A stretch of 40,200 nt of DNA from Rhodospirillales bacterium (GCA_019689675.1 JADGGZ010000009.1:1-40200); one strand, 5' to 3'. Numbered from the stretch's first letter, positions 9,207 to 17,854 are shown. The notes: generated by a model from the sequence alone, not told the origin. Program-made: numbers and translations.

Positions 9207-10100
9207 ATGGATTGGGACAAGCTGAGGGTGTTCCACGCTGTCGCCGAAGCGGGGTCGTTCACCCATGCCGGCGAATCTCTGAACCTCAGCCAGTCGGCGG
9301 TGAGCCGACAGATCAGCGCGCTCGAGGAGAGCCTCAACGTGCCGCTGTTCCATCGGCACGCCCGCGGCCTCATCCTCACCGAGCAGGGCGAGCTCCTCTA
9401 CCGGACGGCGCGCGACATTTTCGGCAAGCTGGCGATGACGGAGGCCCTTCTGTCCGAGTCGAAGGACCGGCCGTCGGGACCGCTCAAGGTGACGACCACG
9501 ATCGCTTTCGGCTCGACGTGGCTCACCCCGCGTCTCAGGGAGTTCAAGGAGCTCTACCCCGAGATTCAGCTCAGCCTTCTCGTCGACGACAGCGAGCTCG
9601 ACCTCTCGATGCGCGAGGCGGATGTCGCGATCCGCATGTCGGCGCCGCGCCAGCCCGACCTCGTGCAGCGCCACCTCGTCACGATCCATTTCCACGTCTA
9701 CGCGATGCCGGAGTACCTCAAGAAGTACGGCACGCCGCGCCGGCCCGAGGATCTCGACGACCATCGCATCATCATCTACGGCGAGGGCATCCGGGCGCCG
9801 ATCGCGAACCCGAACTGGCTCATCGAAGCGGGCGCGAAGCCCGAGAGGCCGCGCCGGCCGATCCTCGAGGTCAACAGCACCTACGGCATCTACCGCGCCT
9901 GCCTTTCGGGGCTCGGAATCGCCGCCCTGCCGGATTATCTGGCGCAGGAGTCTGGTCAGCTCGTCCGCATCCTCCCGGAGCTCGACGGCCCGCCGATCGA
10001 CGCGTTCTTCGTCTACCCGGAGGAGCTGCGCAACTCGAAGCGCATCGCGGTCTTCCGCGATTTCCTCATTCGCAAGGTCGCCGAGGGAAAGCTGGGCTGA
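9207..10100 (+). CDS. LysR-family transcriptional regulator
   Basis: 297 residues from ATG 9207, preceded by GGGAGG at 9191-9196 with 10 bases between. An in-frame TTG at 9198 is too close to that site. Residues about 1-60 are the winged helix-turn-helix (FHAVAEAGSFTHAGESLNLS, SAVSRQISALEESLNVPLFH). The rest is a LysR substrate-binding domain (PLKVTTTIAFGSTWLTPRLR, ADVAIRMSAPRQPDLVQRHL). The effector is unknown. A position next to trxB hints at a link to redox control, but nothing in the sequence proves it. A 7-bp hairpin, GGGAAGG/CCTTCCC at 10135-10154, follows and may act as a weak terminator. Confidence 0.92.
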   Translation: MDWDKLRVFHAVAEAGSFTHAGESLNLSQSAVSRQISALEESLNVPLFHRHARGLILTEQGELLYRTARDIFGKLAMTEALLSESKDRPSGPLKVTTTIAFGSTWLTPRLREFKELYPEIQLSLLVDDSELDLSMREADVAIRMSAPRQPDLVQRHLVTIHFHVYAMPEYLKKYGTPRRPEDLDDHRIIIYGEGIRAPIANPNWLIEAGAKPERPRRPILEVNSTYGIYRACLSGLGIAALPDYLAQESGQLVRILPELDGPPIDAFFVYPEELRNSKRIAVFRDFLIRKVAEGKLG

Positions 10101-10185
10101 GCCGACCGCGTCCGCTCCCTCGCGGCCTCCGCCGGGGAAGGAAAACGCCTTCCCACTTGCGCTGCCGGCGCTCGCCTGCTCAATT

Positions 10186-10270
10186 GTGTCTCGCCTGGGG
10201 TGCCGTCCCGCAAGGGACGGCTGAGATCACACCCATCGAACCTGTCTGGGTAATGCCAGCGAAGGGAGAG
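10186..10270 (+). promoter_or_regulatory. TPP (THI-box) riboswitch
   Basis: The conserved thiamine pyrophosphate aptamer elements appear in order: GGGGTGCC at 10197-10204, the variable P3 stem CGTCCC/GGGACG, GGCTGAGATCACACCC, GAACCTG and CTGGGTAATGCCAGCGAAGGGA. It sits directly before thiO. The 3' end of the aptamer (AAGGGAGAG, 10262-10270) is also the only purine-rich ribosome-binding site for the ATG at 10273. Ligand binding, which closes P1, should therefore hide the ribosome site when TPP is plentiful. The aptamer call is from sequence; the translational mechanism is inferred. Confidence 0.95.
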
Positions 10271-10272
10271 CG

Positions 10273-11430
10273 ATGCACCAAGCTCCTGCCACGCACCACT
10301 CCCGTCCGAGCGTCGCGATCGTCGGCGCCGGAGTGATCGGGCTTTCGATCGGCTGGCGCCTCGCAGCCGCCGGCTGCGCGGTCGATGTCTACGAGAAGGG
10401 CGAGGCCGGGCGCGGCGCGAGCTGGGCAGCCGCGGGAATGCTCGCAGCCGGCGTCGAGAGCGAGCCGGGCGAGGAGGCGCTCTTGCCGCTGACGCAGGCG
10501 AGCCAGGCGCTCTGGCCGAGCTTCGCCGCCGAGCTCGAGGCGGCCTCCGGCATCGAGGTCGGGTACCGAGACGAGGGCACGCTCGTCATCGCGCTCACCC
10601 GTGACGACGTCGAGCGGCTCCGCTTCACGTTCGAGCTGCAGCGACGGCTGGGGCTCGAGATCGAATGGCTCGGGGGCGCCGCCGCGCTCGCACGCGAGCC
10701 TCATCTCTCGCCCCGCGTCGCCGCCGCCTGCTTCAGCCCGCGCGACGTGCAGGTCGACAACCGTTCGGTCGCGCGCGCGCTCGCCGCGGCGTTCCGGCGC
10801 GCCGGCGGGCGGCTTCACGAGAACACGCCGGTGGAAGCGATCGACATCGAAGGGAACGTCGCTCGCGGCGTGGTCGTGGCAGGGACGCTGCGCCGGGCCG
10901 ACGTCGTCGTGCTCGCCGCCGGCGCGGCCTCGCCGGACGTTCCCGGCCTGCCGGAAGCGGTGCGGCCGCCGGTGCGCCCGGTGAAGGGGCAGATGCTGGC
11001 GCTGCGAATGGATCCTTCGGCGCCGCTCCTGCGCCACGTCGTCTGGGCGCCGAACGCCTATCTCGTCCCCCGGCGCGACGGCCGCCTTCTCGTCGGCGCG
11101 ACGGTCGAGGAGCGCGGCTTCGACGACTCGCTGACCGCAGGCGGCATTCTCGCCCTCCTCGACGGAGTCTGGCGCGCCCTGCCGGGCGCCGAGGAGCTGG
11201 CGATCGACGAGATGTGGGTCGGCTTCCGCCCCGGCTCGCGCGACGACGCGCCGATCCTCGGGCTCTGCGCCATCGACGGCCTCGTCATGGCGACCGGCCA
11301 TCATCGGAACGGAATTCTGCTGGCGCCGATCACGGGCGATGCGCTGAGCGCGCTCATCCTCGACGGAAAGACGCCGGAAGCGATCCGCCCCTTCGCGCTC
11401 CAGCGCTTCGAGAGGAAGGAGCCGGCATGA
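10273..11430 (+). CDS. thiO: Glycine oxidase ThiO
   Basis: 385 residues. This FAD-dependent amine oxidase turns glycine into iminoglycine, which supplies carbon and nitrogen for the thiazole ring of thiamine in aerobes. The N-terminal dinucleotide-binding motif is [18 protein letters not shown] at about residues 14-31. The [10 protein letters not shown] segment and the C-terminal [16 protein letters not shown] and [15 protein letters not shown] are typical of ThiO and related D-amino acid oxidases. It is the first gene of the riboswitch-controlled operon and its TGA overlaps the thiS ATG. Confidence 0.95.
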   Translation: MHQAPATHHSRPSVAIVGAGVIGLSIGWRLAAAGCAVDVYEKGEAGRGASWAAAGMLAAGVESEPGEEALLPLTQASQALWPSFAAELEAASGIEVGYRDEGTLVIALTRDDVERLRFTFELQRRLGLEIEWLGGAAALAREPHLSPRVAAACFSPRDVQVDNRSVARALAAAFRRAGGRLHENTPVEAIDIEGNVARGVVVAGTLRRADVVVLAAGAASPDVPGLPEAVRPPVRPVKGQMLALRMDPSAPLLRHVVWAPNAYLVPRRDGRLLVGATVEERGFDDSLTAGGILALLDGVWRALPGAEELAIDEMWVGFRPGSRDDAPILGLCAIDGLVMATGHHRNGILLAPITGDALSALILDGKTPEAIRPFALQRFERKEPA

Positions 11431-11624
11431 AGGTGAACGGCGCGATCGAACCCGAGCCGGCCGCGACCGTCGCAGCGCTTCTCGAGCGGCACGGCATCGC
11501 GGCCTGGACGAAGTTCGTCGCCGTCGCGGTGAACGGCGTGGTCGTCCGCCGCGACGCGTGGGAGACGACGGCGCTCGGGCCCGACGACGAGATCGAGATC
11601 ATCAGGCCGCTCGAGGGAGGCTGA
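11427..11624 (+). CDS. thiS: Sulfur carrier protein ThiS
   Basis: 65 residues with the ubiquitin-like fold pattern (an early [28 protein letters not shown]). It ends in the essential Gly-Gly, whose C-terminus is adenylated and converted to a thiocarboxylate that donates sulfur to ThiG. The ATG overlaps the thiO stop (ATGA, 11427-11430), so translation is coupled. ThiF, the adenylating enzyme, is not in the window and must be encoded elsewhere or replaced by a paralogue. Confidence 0.95.
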   Translation: MKVNGAIEPEPAATVAALLERHGIAAWTKFVAVAVNGVVVRRDAWETTALGPDDEIEIIRPLEGG

Positions 11625-11629
11625 AGCGA

Positions 11630-12409
11630 ATGGCGCCTTCTTCCGACCCGCTCCGCCTCGCCGGCGAGAGCTTCGCTTCGCGCCTCCTCGTCGGCAGCGC
11701 GGGGTATCCCAACCAGCAGGTGCTGCTCGACGCGCTCGAGACGAGCGGCGCCGAGATCGTCACCGTCTCGATTCGTCGGATGCGGCTCGACGGCGGCCGC
11801 GAGAGCCTCGCCGAGCTCCTCGGGAGCCGCTGGCGCCTCCTTCCGAACACCGCCGGCTGCGCGACCGTCCGCGACGCGGTCCTCACCGCGGAGCTCGCGC
11901 GCGAGGCGCTCGGCACGTCCTGGATCAAGCTCGAGATCATCGGCGACCGCGAGACGCTTTACCCCGACGTCGAGCAGCTCCTCGCCGCCACCGAGACTCT
12001 CGTCAGAGAGGGCTTCGTCGTCCTTCCCTATTGCAACGACGATCTCGTGACATGCCTCAAGCTCGCCGACCGCGGCGCGGCGGCGGTGATGCCGCTCGGC
12101 TCGCCGATCGGTTCGGGCGGCGGCATCGCCAACCCTTCCGCCATCGAAAGGATCGCGGCGCGCAGCTCCGTGCCGGTAATCCTCGACGCCGGCATCGGCA
12201 CCGCGTCCGACGCCGCGCTCGCGATGGAGCTCGGCTGCGCGGCCGTTCTGACCAACACGGCGATCGCGAAGGCAGGCAACCCGCCCCTCATGGCACGCGC
12301 GATGCGGGCTGCCGTCGAAGCCGGCCGCGCGGCGCATCTTGCCGGCCGCATTCCGAAGCGCAATCACGCCGAGCCGTCGAGCCCTCAGCTGGGACTCGTC
12401 GGCGCCTGA
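11630..12409 (+). CDS. thiG: Thiazole synthase ThiG
   Basis: 259 residues from ATG 11630; the frame is open further upstream only as a shadow of thiS. ThiG joins deoxyxylulose 5-phosphate, dehydroglycine and ThiS-thiocarboxylate sulfur into the thiazole phosphate. Lys100 in [11 protein letters not shown] is the expected Schiff-base lysine. [36 protein letters not shown] and [20 protein letters not shown] are family signatures that form the phosphate-binding end of the barrel. It begins 5 bases after thiS. Confidence 0.97.
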   Translation: MAPSSDPLRLAGESFASRLLVGSAGYPNQQVLLDALETSGAEIVTVSIRRMRLDGGRESLAELLGSRWRLLPNTAGCATVRDAVLTAELAREALGTSWIKLEIIGDRETLYPDVEQLLAATETLVREGFVVLPYCNDDLVTCLKLADRGAAAVMPLGSPIGSGGGIANPSAIERIAARSSVPVILDAGIGTASDAALAMELGCAAVLTNTAIAKAGNPPLMARAMRAAVEAGRAAHLAGRIPKRNHAEPSSPQLGLVGA

Positions 12410-12415
12410 CCGTTG

Positions 12416-13084
12416 ATGCGCCCGCTTCCGCGCCCGCCGCTCCTCCTCGTCACCGATCGCCGGCAGACAAGCGGCAGGCCGCTCGAGGTTGTCGTCGCGA
12501 AGGCGGTCGAGGCGGGCGTGCGCTGGATCAGCCTCCGCGAGAAGGATCTTCCGCCGGCCGAGCAGCAGGCCCTTCTTCGCCGCATCGCAGCGCATGCGCC
12601 CGCGCCGCTCGTGCTCCTCGTCCACGGCGAGGCCGCGCTGGCGGCCGAGCTCGGCGTCGCGGGCGTCCACCTCCCGTCCGGCGCCGATATCGCCGCAGCG
12701 CGACGGCGGCTCGGACGCGAGGCGATCATCGGCGTCTCGACGCACAGCGTCGCCGAGGCCGCGGCCGCCACGGGAGCCGACTACGTGACGCTGAGCCCGA
12801 TCTTCGCGAGCCCGAGCAAGCCGGGATACGGCCCGGCGCTCGGGCTTTCGGCCCTGACCGAGGCGCAGCGTCGCGCGCCCTGCCCCGTCATCGCCCTCGG
12901 CGGCGTCGAGACGGCCTCGATCCCCGGCGTCATGCAGGCGGGTGCGGCCGGAGTCGCGATGATGGGCGCCGTCATGCGCGCGGCGGCGCCCTACGACACG
13001 GCCCGCGCGGCGCTCGACGCGCTGAGGGCGGCGTCAGCTCAGCGGAGCTGCGCCGAAGACGGCGCCCCGGGCCCGTTGCCGTAG
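12416..13084 (+). CDS. thiE: Thiamine-phosphate synthase ThiE
   Basis: 222 residues from ATG 12416; a TTG three bases earlier is also in frame. It couples the pyrimidine diphosphate HMP-PP with thiazole phosphate to form thiamine phosphate. Motifs of the TIM-barrel fold are LLLVTDR, the ISLREKDL strand, GVAGVHLPSGAD, GVSTHS, DYVTLSPIFASPSKPGYGP and the phosphate-binding VIALGGV. The last 46 bases overlap the end of the converging gene, so its final residues (about QRSCAEDGAPGPLP) are a poorly conserved tail. thiC and thiD are not in the window. Confidence 0.93.
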   Translation: MRPLPRPPLLLVTDRRQTSGRPLEVVVAKAVEAGVRWISLREKDLPPAEQQALLRRIAAHAPAPLVLLVHGEAALAAELGVAGVHLPSGADIAAARRRLGREAIIGVSTHSVAEAAAATGADYVTLSPIFASPSKPGYGPALGLSALTEAQRRAPCPVIALGGVETASIPGVMQAGAAGVAMMGAVMRAAAPYDTARAALDALRAASAQRSCAEDGAPGPLP

Positions 13085-13725
13085 GAGAGCAGCGCCATGC
13101 CGCCGAGAAGCGCGGCCAGCACGATCACCGCGAGCGCCATCCCGGTCCAGGAGAGGGCGCCGCCTTCGCGCCCGGTCCCCGCCGCAACGGCGTGCTCCTC
13201 CGGCGCGACGGCGGCGCCGACGGGCGCCATCGGCTTCGCCTCCCGGCTGACGCGCCAGGCGTCCTCGCGGTCGACATGGAGCACTGGAGGCGCGTTGGCC
13301 AGGCGCGCCGTTCGCGGCGGCTCCGCCTCGAACAAGGCCGCGACGCGCTGGGTCCAGCGGGTGCGGACGCCGATCGGCGGCTCCGCGAGGAAGGCGCGGC
13401 GGAGCGCACCCGCAGGATCCCGCGCGCGCTCGGGATCGATCGCGAGCCCTACGACGGGGAGATAGCCGCCGAGCGCGCGCGTCACCCCGAGCGAGTCGAG
13501 CATGTGACGGAACGCCGCAGCCGCCTCGGCGGGCGAGGCTTCGGCGACGCGACCGAGCGCAACGACGATGGCCGCTCCATGGCGCTCGCCGAGCACGACC
13601 GCAACGACCTCTCCCGCGCCCTCGATTTGCGGGGCCGGGACCACCGTCCAATCCTCGCCGAGCCCGCTGCGCAGCCGCTCGACGAGCACCGCCGCGCTCT
13701 CACCGCTGTCCAGGATACGCGCCAT
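13039..13725 (-). CDS. Unknown protein with a C-terminal membrane anchor
   Basis: 228 residues from the ATG at 13723-13725, which has a perfect GGGAGGAGG ribosome site 6 bases upstream. I do not recognise the family. Residues about 1-125 look like a soluble alpha/beta domain (EVVAVVLGERHGAAIVVALG, LGGYLPVVGLAIDPERARDP). A Pro/Ala-rich linker follows, and a single membrane helix (about 195-215, MALAVIVLAALLGGMALLSY) lies close to the C-terminus, giving a tail-anchored layout. The 3' end overlaps thiE by 46 bases in convergent orientation. Confidence 0.7.
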   Translation of the reverse strand: MARILDSGESAAVLVERLRSGLGEDWTVVPAPQIEGAGEVVAVVLGERHGAAIVVALGRVAEASPAEAAAAFRHMLDSLGVTRALGGYLPVVGLAIDPERARDPAGALRRAFLAEPPIGVRTRWTQRVAALFEAEPPRTARLANAPPVLHVDREDAWRVSREAKPMAPVGAAVAPEEHAVAAGTGREGGALSWTGMALAVIVLAALLGGMALLSYGNGPGAPSSAQLR

Positions 13726-13754
13726 CTGTCGCCTCCTCCCGCGGGGCGAGAACG

Positions 13755-13999
13755 ACTCTGGAACAGAGTTGCGGTTTTTGCAATGGAGCCCACCGCAAAT
13801 CGGGGTGGCTAAAGCAGGCCTGCTTGGCCATCTTCCGGGGCGCGGAAGCTGTTGCACCGCAAGAGTTTCGCCGGGGTTCCGGCACACGAGCTTTCCGGGG
13901 ATGAACTCCCGGGAAGAGGGTCTTCGGACCCTCACGTCTCCCAGACGTGAAGCCTCCCTGTTCACCACTGGGCCGGAGCCTCGTGCTCCGGCCTTTTTC
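13755..13999 (+). ncRNA. Candidate structured RNA: serial hairpins ending in a terminator
   Basis: A 342-base gene-free gap (13726-14067) holds a chain of near-perfect hairpins: ACTCTG/CAGAGT (13755-13769), TTGCGGT/ACCGCAA (13769-13798), AAGCAGG/CCTGCTT (13812-13825), CTTCCG/CGGAAG (13832-13848), GCCGG/CCGGC (13870-13883), a 9-bp stem at 13891-13916, GAGGGTC-TTCG-GACCCTC (13916-13933) and ACGTCT-CCC-AGACGT (13934-13948). An intrinsic terminator that works only on the plus strand closes the chain. No plus-strand coding gene lies within 880 bases upstream, so the terminator needs another transcript. C-rich single-stranded pieces (TCTCCCAG in a loop, GCCTCCCTG) resemble anti-Shine-Dalgarno sites of alphaproteobacterial small RNAs. 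The 5' end is unknown. It could instead be read-through leader or trailer of the thi operon. Confidence 0.4.
13971..13998 (+). terminator. Strong intrinsic terminator, plus strand
   Basis: GGCCGGAGC (13971-13979), loop CTCGT, GCTCCGGCC (13985-13993), then TTTTT. The 9-bp perfect stem followed by a T-run is directional: the minus strand has no T-run after the stem. It closes the candidate RNA above or thi read-through. Confidence 0.85.
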
Positions 14000-14067
14000 T
14001 TGCCGCCCGCTCCTCGGTGGTCTCGTGTTCCGGCCGTTGCCCGGACGACTGTTCCCGGCAAAGATGA

Positions 14068-15084
14068 TCAGGATCGCTCCGATCGGCGGGCTGCGGAAGT
14101 TCGGCTGCCGCGCGGCATGCTTCGTCGGCGCGGCTCCCGGCGTCCGCCGGTTTCCCCGCCCGTCGCTTCTTCACGGTCACCCGGCAGCGCTTCCCTGCCG
14201 TTTCCGTGCCTCCCGTCCACCCAGTAGACGCCGAACCCTTCGCGGCGCGCGAACTCGTCCTTCACCCGTTGCACCGTCTTCTGGCCGCCTTTGGCGGCGA
14301 GGTAACAGACGAAGCTCTCCAGGAGCGCGATGGTAGGAATCATCGATTGGTAGAACGACGTGCTCGTCGTCGGCACGACGAAGAGGTGATTCGCCCGAGC
14401 GGCTACGGGCGAAACGGTGCTGTCGGTCAACGCAACGATGCAGGCCCCTGCGTCGCGCGCGTAGTCGACGGCCTTCACGGCGTTCAGCGCATAGGGCTCG
14501 TAACTGATCACCAGCAGCACGTCCTTCGCACCGATCTCGCCCAACTCGTCGATCAGCATCCCGAGCCGGTCTTCGAGAAGAAAGACGTTCGTGGTGAAGG
14601 TGCGCATGACGTAGTGGAAATAGAACGCGGGCGAGTAGTTGCTCCTCATGCCGAGGAGATAGATGCGGCGAGCCCGGGCGAGCGCGCGGCCCGCCTCCTC
14701 GACCCGTTGCGCCGGAATCATCGCGAAAGTCGTGCGGATGCTTTCGGCCAAAATGTCGCCGGCGTCACGATACAGAACCTCGAATCCGCCCCGTGCGCGC
14801 TGCCTGACGAGTTGCTCGGCACCGGTCGCATACCGTCCGGCGCCGGAGCGCAGCGTGTCGCGGAACGCATCGCGGAAGGCCTTGTAGCTGCCGAACCCGA
14901 TCTGCTCGGCAAGACGGACCAGGGTCGTCGGCGCGACCTCTGCCCGTTCGGCGACGCTTCGCAAAGGGTAGAGTGCGATTTCGGCCGGCGCACGCAGCAC
15001 GAACCGTGCCGCCCGGCGCAGTTGCGGACCGAGCTCGGGATAGGCTGCCTCGATCCGCTTCTCGATTTCTTCCAGACTGCCCAT
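14068..15084 (-). CDS. RpiR/MurR-family transcriptional regulator
   Basis: 338 residues. Residues about 1-80 are the RpiR helix-turn-helix (PLRSVAERAEVAPTTLVRLA, IGFGSYKAFRDAFRD). Residues about 120-270 form a SIS sugar-phosphate-binding domain (RIYLLGMRSNYSPAFYFHYV, DVLLVISYEPYALNAVKAVD). Such regulators sense phosphosugars or other small acidic metabolites. It is the last gene of an eight-gene operon, 21 bases after the permease gene, and probably controls that operon through the operators at 21937-21983. Oddly, about 50 residues after the SIS domain are a disordered Arg/Gly/Glu/Ser tail, which makes the protein longer than the usual 280-300. AGAGG lies 8 bases before the ATG. Confidence 0.9.
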   Translation of the reverse strand: MGSLEEIEKRIEAAYPELGPQLRRAARFVLRAPAEIALYPLRSVAERAEVAPTTLVRLAEQIGFGSYKAFRDAFRDTLRSGAGRYATGAEQLVRQRARGGFEVLYRDAGDILAESIRTTFAMIPAQRVEEAGRALARARRIYLLGMRSNYSPAFYFHYVMRTFTTNVFLLEDRLGMLIDELGEIGAKDVLLVISYEPYALNAVKAVDYARDAGACIVALTDSTVSPVAARANHLFVVPTTSTSFYQSMIPTIALLESFVCYLAAKGGQKTVQRVKDEFARREGFGVYWVDGRHGNGREALPGDREEATGGETGGRREPRRRSMPRGSRTSAARRSERS

Positions 15085-15105
15085 CCCTGAACCTCTTTCC
15101 CGGCT

Positions 15106-15909
15106 TCAGTCGGGCGGCCGCGCGCCGCTGCCGAACCGCGCGACCACCAGGAGTATCGCCGAGACGAGAACGATCTGCAGCACCGAGACCGCAGCGATGA
15201 CCGGGTCGATCTCGTTGACGATGTTATCGAACATCTTCTTCGGCAGCGTCATGTTCGAGCCGCCGAGGAACATCGCGATTACGAGCTCGTCGAAGGATGA
15301 GATGAAGGCGAGAAACATCGCGGAGACGATGGCCGGCCGGATCTGCGGGAGGGTCACCCGCCAGACCGCGCGGAGCCGGCTCGCCCCGAGCCCCATCGCC
15401 GCATGCTCGAGCGAGACGTCGAAGGTCCGCAGCGCCGCAGCGACGATGATGACGACGAAAGGCAGTGCGTGCACGGTATGGGCGAGCACGATGCCGCGCC
15501 AGTCCCCGATCAGCTTCAGCGTCGCGAAGAGGCTGTAGACCGCGATCGAGTAGATGATCGTCGGGAGGATCAAGGGAGTCGCCGCGATCTGCGCGACGAG
15601 CTGCTTGCCCGGGTAGCGCCCGCGTACGAGGCTGAAGGCGAGAAGCGTCCCGAGAACGGTCGAGAGGAGCGTCGCCGAAACGCCGACCTGGAAGCTGCGC
15701 CATGCGGCGCCCATCCAGACCGGATCGTCCGCGAAGGCGCGATACCAGCGTAGCGACCACCCGGGCGGCGGGAACTGCAGGTACGACGACGAGCTGAAGG
15801 AAATCGGCACGACGACGACCAGGGGCAGCATGAGAAAGACGCAAAGGAACGTCGCGTAGACGCCGAGCGCCAACCGCATCGCGCCGCCGCGTCTCAGTTT
15901 CAGCTCCAT
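15106..15909 (-). CDS. ABC transporter permease, PotC-like
   Basis: 267 residues with about six membrane segments (for example YATFLCVFLMLPLVVVVPIS, PLILPTIIYSIAVYSLFATL and the C-terminal VLQIVLVSAILLVVARFGSG). The EAA loop that docks on the ATPase is EHAAMGLGASRLRAVWRVTL. It resembles the second inner-membrane permease of spermidine/putrescine-type importers. The start overlaps the end of the first permease gene by 10 bases; an in-frame ATG ten codons later is an alternative. It forms a heterodimeric channel with the next gene product. Confidence 0.93.
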   Translation of the reverse strand: MELKLRRGGAMRLALGVYATFLCVFLMLPLVVVVPISFSSSSYLQFPPPGWSLRWYRAFADDPVWMGAAWRSFQVGVSATLLSTVLGTLLAFSLVRGRYPGKQLVAQIAATPLILPTIIYSIAVYSLFATLKLIGDWRGIVLAHTVHALPFVVIIVAAALRTFDVSLEHAAMGLGASRLRAVWRVTLPQIRPAIVSAMFLAFISSFDELVIAMFLGGSNMTLPKKMFDNIVNEIDPVIAAVSVLQIVLVSAILLVVARFGSGARPPD

Positions 15910-16766
15910 TCGAGCTCGCTTCGCATGAGGCGACGAAGAAGGAAGTAGACGAACAGCACGGCCCCGAGGAGGACGATCGAGAGCGCCGCCGCGAATCCCC
16001 AGTTGAGGAGCTCGCGCACCTGCTTTTCGATGAGGACGGCGACCATGATCACGCGCCCGCCGCCGAGAAGCGCGGGCGTGATGAAGAAGCCGGCGGAGAG
16101 AATGAAGACGAGGCTGCTTCCCGCGAGGACGCCGGGGAGCGTCAGCGGAAAGAACACGCGCCTGAACACCTGCCAGCCCGACGCGCCCAGCCCTTCGGCG
16201 GCGAGCAGCAGGCCGGGATCGACGCGCCGTATCGCGCTGTAGAGAGGGAAGACCGCGTAAGGAAGAAGGACGTGAACCATGCCGACGAGCACGCCGGCAA
16301 GATTGTTCAGCATCGGTATCGGGTCGGACACGAGGCCCGTATCGAGCAGGAAGCGGTTAATGATCCCGTTCCTGCCGAGGATCACCATCCATGCGTAGGT
16401 TCGCACGAGGATGCTGGTCCAGAACGGGAGCAGCAGAAAAACGAACCCGATCGTTGCCCAGAACGGCGTCGCAGTGGCGAGAAAGTACGCGAACGGATAG
16501 CCGAGCACGAGGCAGAGAACGGTGACGTAAGCCGCGATTTCGAGAGTCCGCAGCAGCACCGCGACGTACAGCCCGTCGGTCAACGCTTTCTCGAAATGCG
16601 CCGTCGTCCCGCCCTCGACGCTGAGGAGCATCAGGCGGAAGACGGGATAGAGGAAGAAGACGAGAAGGAACAAAAGCGGAGCCGCCGCGAGAAGAGCGGG
16701 CCCGGAATGCGGGCTCCACCACCTGCGGGGCACGGCCGTTCCGGGAAGGACAGCGGCTTCGGCCAT
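15900..16766 (-). CDS. ABC transporter permease, PotB-like
   Basis: 288 residues from ATG 16764-16766; the frame is open further upstream only as a shadow of the ATPase gene. Six membrane segments are visible, the first being PALLAAAPLLFLLVFFLYPV. The EAA motif is AAEGLGASGWQVFRRVFFPL. The loop LLLPFWTSILVRTYAWMVIL is characteristic of PotB-type permeases. The TGATG junction with the ATPase gene (16764-16768) implies coupled translation. Substrate specificity cannot be read from the permease. Confidence 0.93.
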   Translation of the reverse strand: MAEAAVLPGTAVPRRWWSPHSGPALLAAAPLLFLLVFFLYPVFRLMLLSVEGGTTAHFEKALTDGLYVAVLLRTLEIAAYVTVLCLVLGYPFAYFLATATPFWATIGFVFLLLPFWTSILVRTYAWMVILGRNGIINRFLLDTGLVSDPIPMLNNLAGVLVGMVHVLLPYAVFPLYSAIRRVDPGLLLAAEGLGASGWQVFRRVFFPLTLPGVLAGSSLVFILSAGFFITPALLGGGRVIMVAVLIEKQVRELLNWGFAAALSIVLLGAVLFVYFLLRRLMRSELEWS

Positions 16767-17854
16767 CACCAGCTCACGACATGCGCGTCCTCGGCGGACC
16801 AGCCGATCGCGACTCGGTCCCCGACGCCGAGGCGGGAGCCGGTCTCGCGGAAGGGCCACCGCACGAGGAGCTCGAGCCCGTCGTCGTCGCGCAGACGGTA
16901 CTTCAGCGACTCCCCGACATAGACGATCTCGGAGACGACGCCTTCCATGACGAAGTCGGCATCCTCCCCCGCCTCGATCCGGCGCGGCCGCTCCGGCCGG
17001 ATCACGATTGCGATTTCGCTGCCTGGAGCGAATCCCGTTCCTCTCGGCAACGGCATCGGGCGCCCGTCGTCGAGGACCGCGGTGACGTTGTCTCTCACGC
17101 GGGCCCGGAAGAGGTTCGACTCGCCGATGAACTGCGCGACAAACCGCGTGCTCGGCCGCGCGTAGATCTCCTGCGGCGTTCCGAGCTGCTCAATCCTGCC
17201 CCGATTCATGACGGCGATACGGTCAGAAAGGACCAGCGCCTCTTCCTGATCGTGGGTGACGAACAGCGCCGTCAGTCCGAGACGGCGCTGCAGCCGCTTC
17301 ACCTCGAGCTGCATCTGTTCTCGGAGCTGGCGATCGAGCGCACCGAACGGTTCGTCGAGCAATAGCAATCCGGGATCGAACACCACCGCCCGAGCGAGGG
17401 CGACCCGCTGCTGCTGGCCTCCGGAAAGCTGTTTCGGCAGGCGCTCCCCGTAACCGGCGAGATCGACAAGACGCAGGGCCTCGTCCACCCGGCGGCGCGC
17501 CTCGGCCCGCGGCACGCGCCGCATTTCGAGGGGAAAGGCGACGTTCTGCGCCACCGTCATATGCGGGAAAAGGGCGTAGTTCTGAAACACCATCCCGATG
17601 CCGCGCTGGGCGGGCGACGACCAGGTGATGTCGCGGCCTTTCAGGAGCACGCGCCCGCGGTCCGGACGCTCGAACCCCGCGATCACTTTCAGAAGCGTCG
17701 TCTTGCCAGACCCGCTCGGCCCGAGAATGGTGAGGAGCTCGCCGGCACCAACCGCGAGGTCGATCCCAGCGAGCGCCTCGACCGTGCCGAACCGGCGCAC
17801 CGCACCCGCAACCTCGAGATCCGGGGCGCGCGCTTCGACCTTCGAAACGTGCAT
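16766..17854 (-). CDS. ABC transporter ATP-binding protein, PotA-like
   Basis: 362 residues. It powers the importer formed with the two permeases. Walker A is GPSGSGKTT (45-53), the Q-loop is FQNYALFPHMTV, the signature is LSGGQQQR, Walker B is LLLLDEPFGALD and the switch His lies in FVTHDQEEAL. The C-terminal 110 residues form a TOBE/OB regulatory domain (FAPGSEIAIVIRPERPRR, SEIVYVGESLKYRL), as in PotA and related proteins. Start ATG 17852-17854 overlaps the stop of the binding-protein gene in a TGATG junction. Confidence 0.95.
   Translation of the reverse strand: MHVSKVEARAPDLEVAGAVRRFGTVEALAGIDLAVGAGELLTILGPSGSGKTTLLKVIAGFERPDRGRVLLKGRDITWSSPAQRGIGMVFQNYALFPHMTVAQNVAFPLEMRRVPRAEARRRVDEALRLVDLAGYGERLPKQLSGGQQQRVALARAVVFDPGLLLLDEPFGALDRQLREQMQLEVKRLQRRLGLTALFVTHDQEEALVLSDRIAVMNRGRIEQLGTPQEIYARPSTRFVAQFIGESNLFRARVRDNVTAVLDDGRPMPLPRGTGFAPGSEIAIVIRPERPRRIEAGEDADFVMEGVVSEIVYVGESLKYRLRDDDGLELLVRWPFRETGSRLGVGDRVAIGWSAEDAHVVSW

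Noticed and set aside
13731-13739. CCTCCTCCC motif like the anti-SD motif of alphaproteobacterial small RNAs
   Set aside because: It is simply the complement of the GGGAGGAGG ribosome site of the minus-strand gene.
13755-13999. Identity as 6S RNA, cobalamin riboswitch, SRP RNA or RNase P RNA
   Set aside because: The folds are local hairpins in series rather than a long rod, and the conserved motifs of these families could not be matched.
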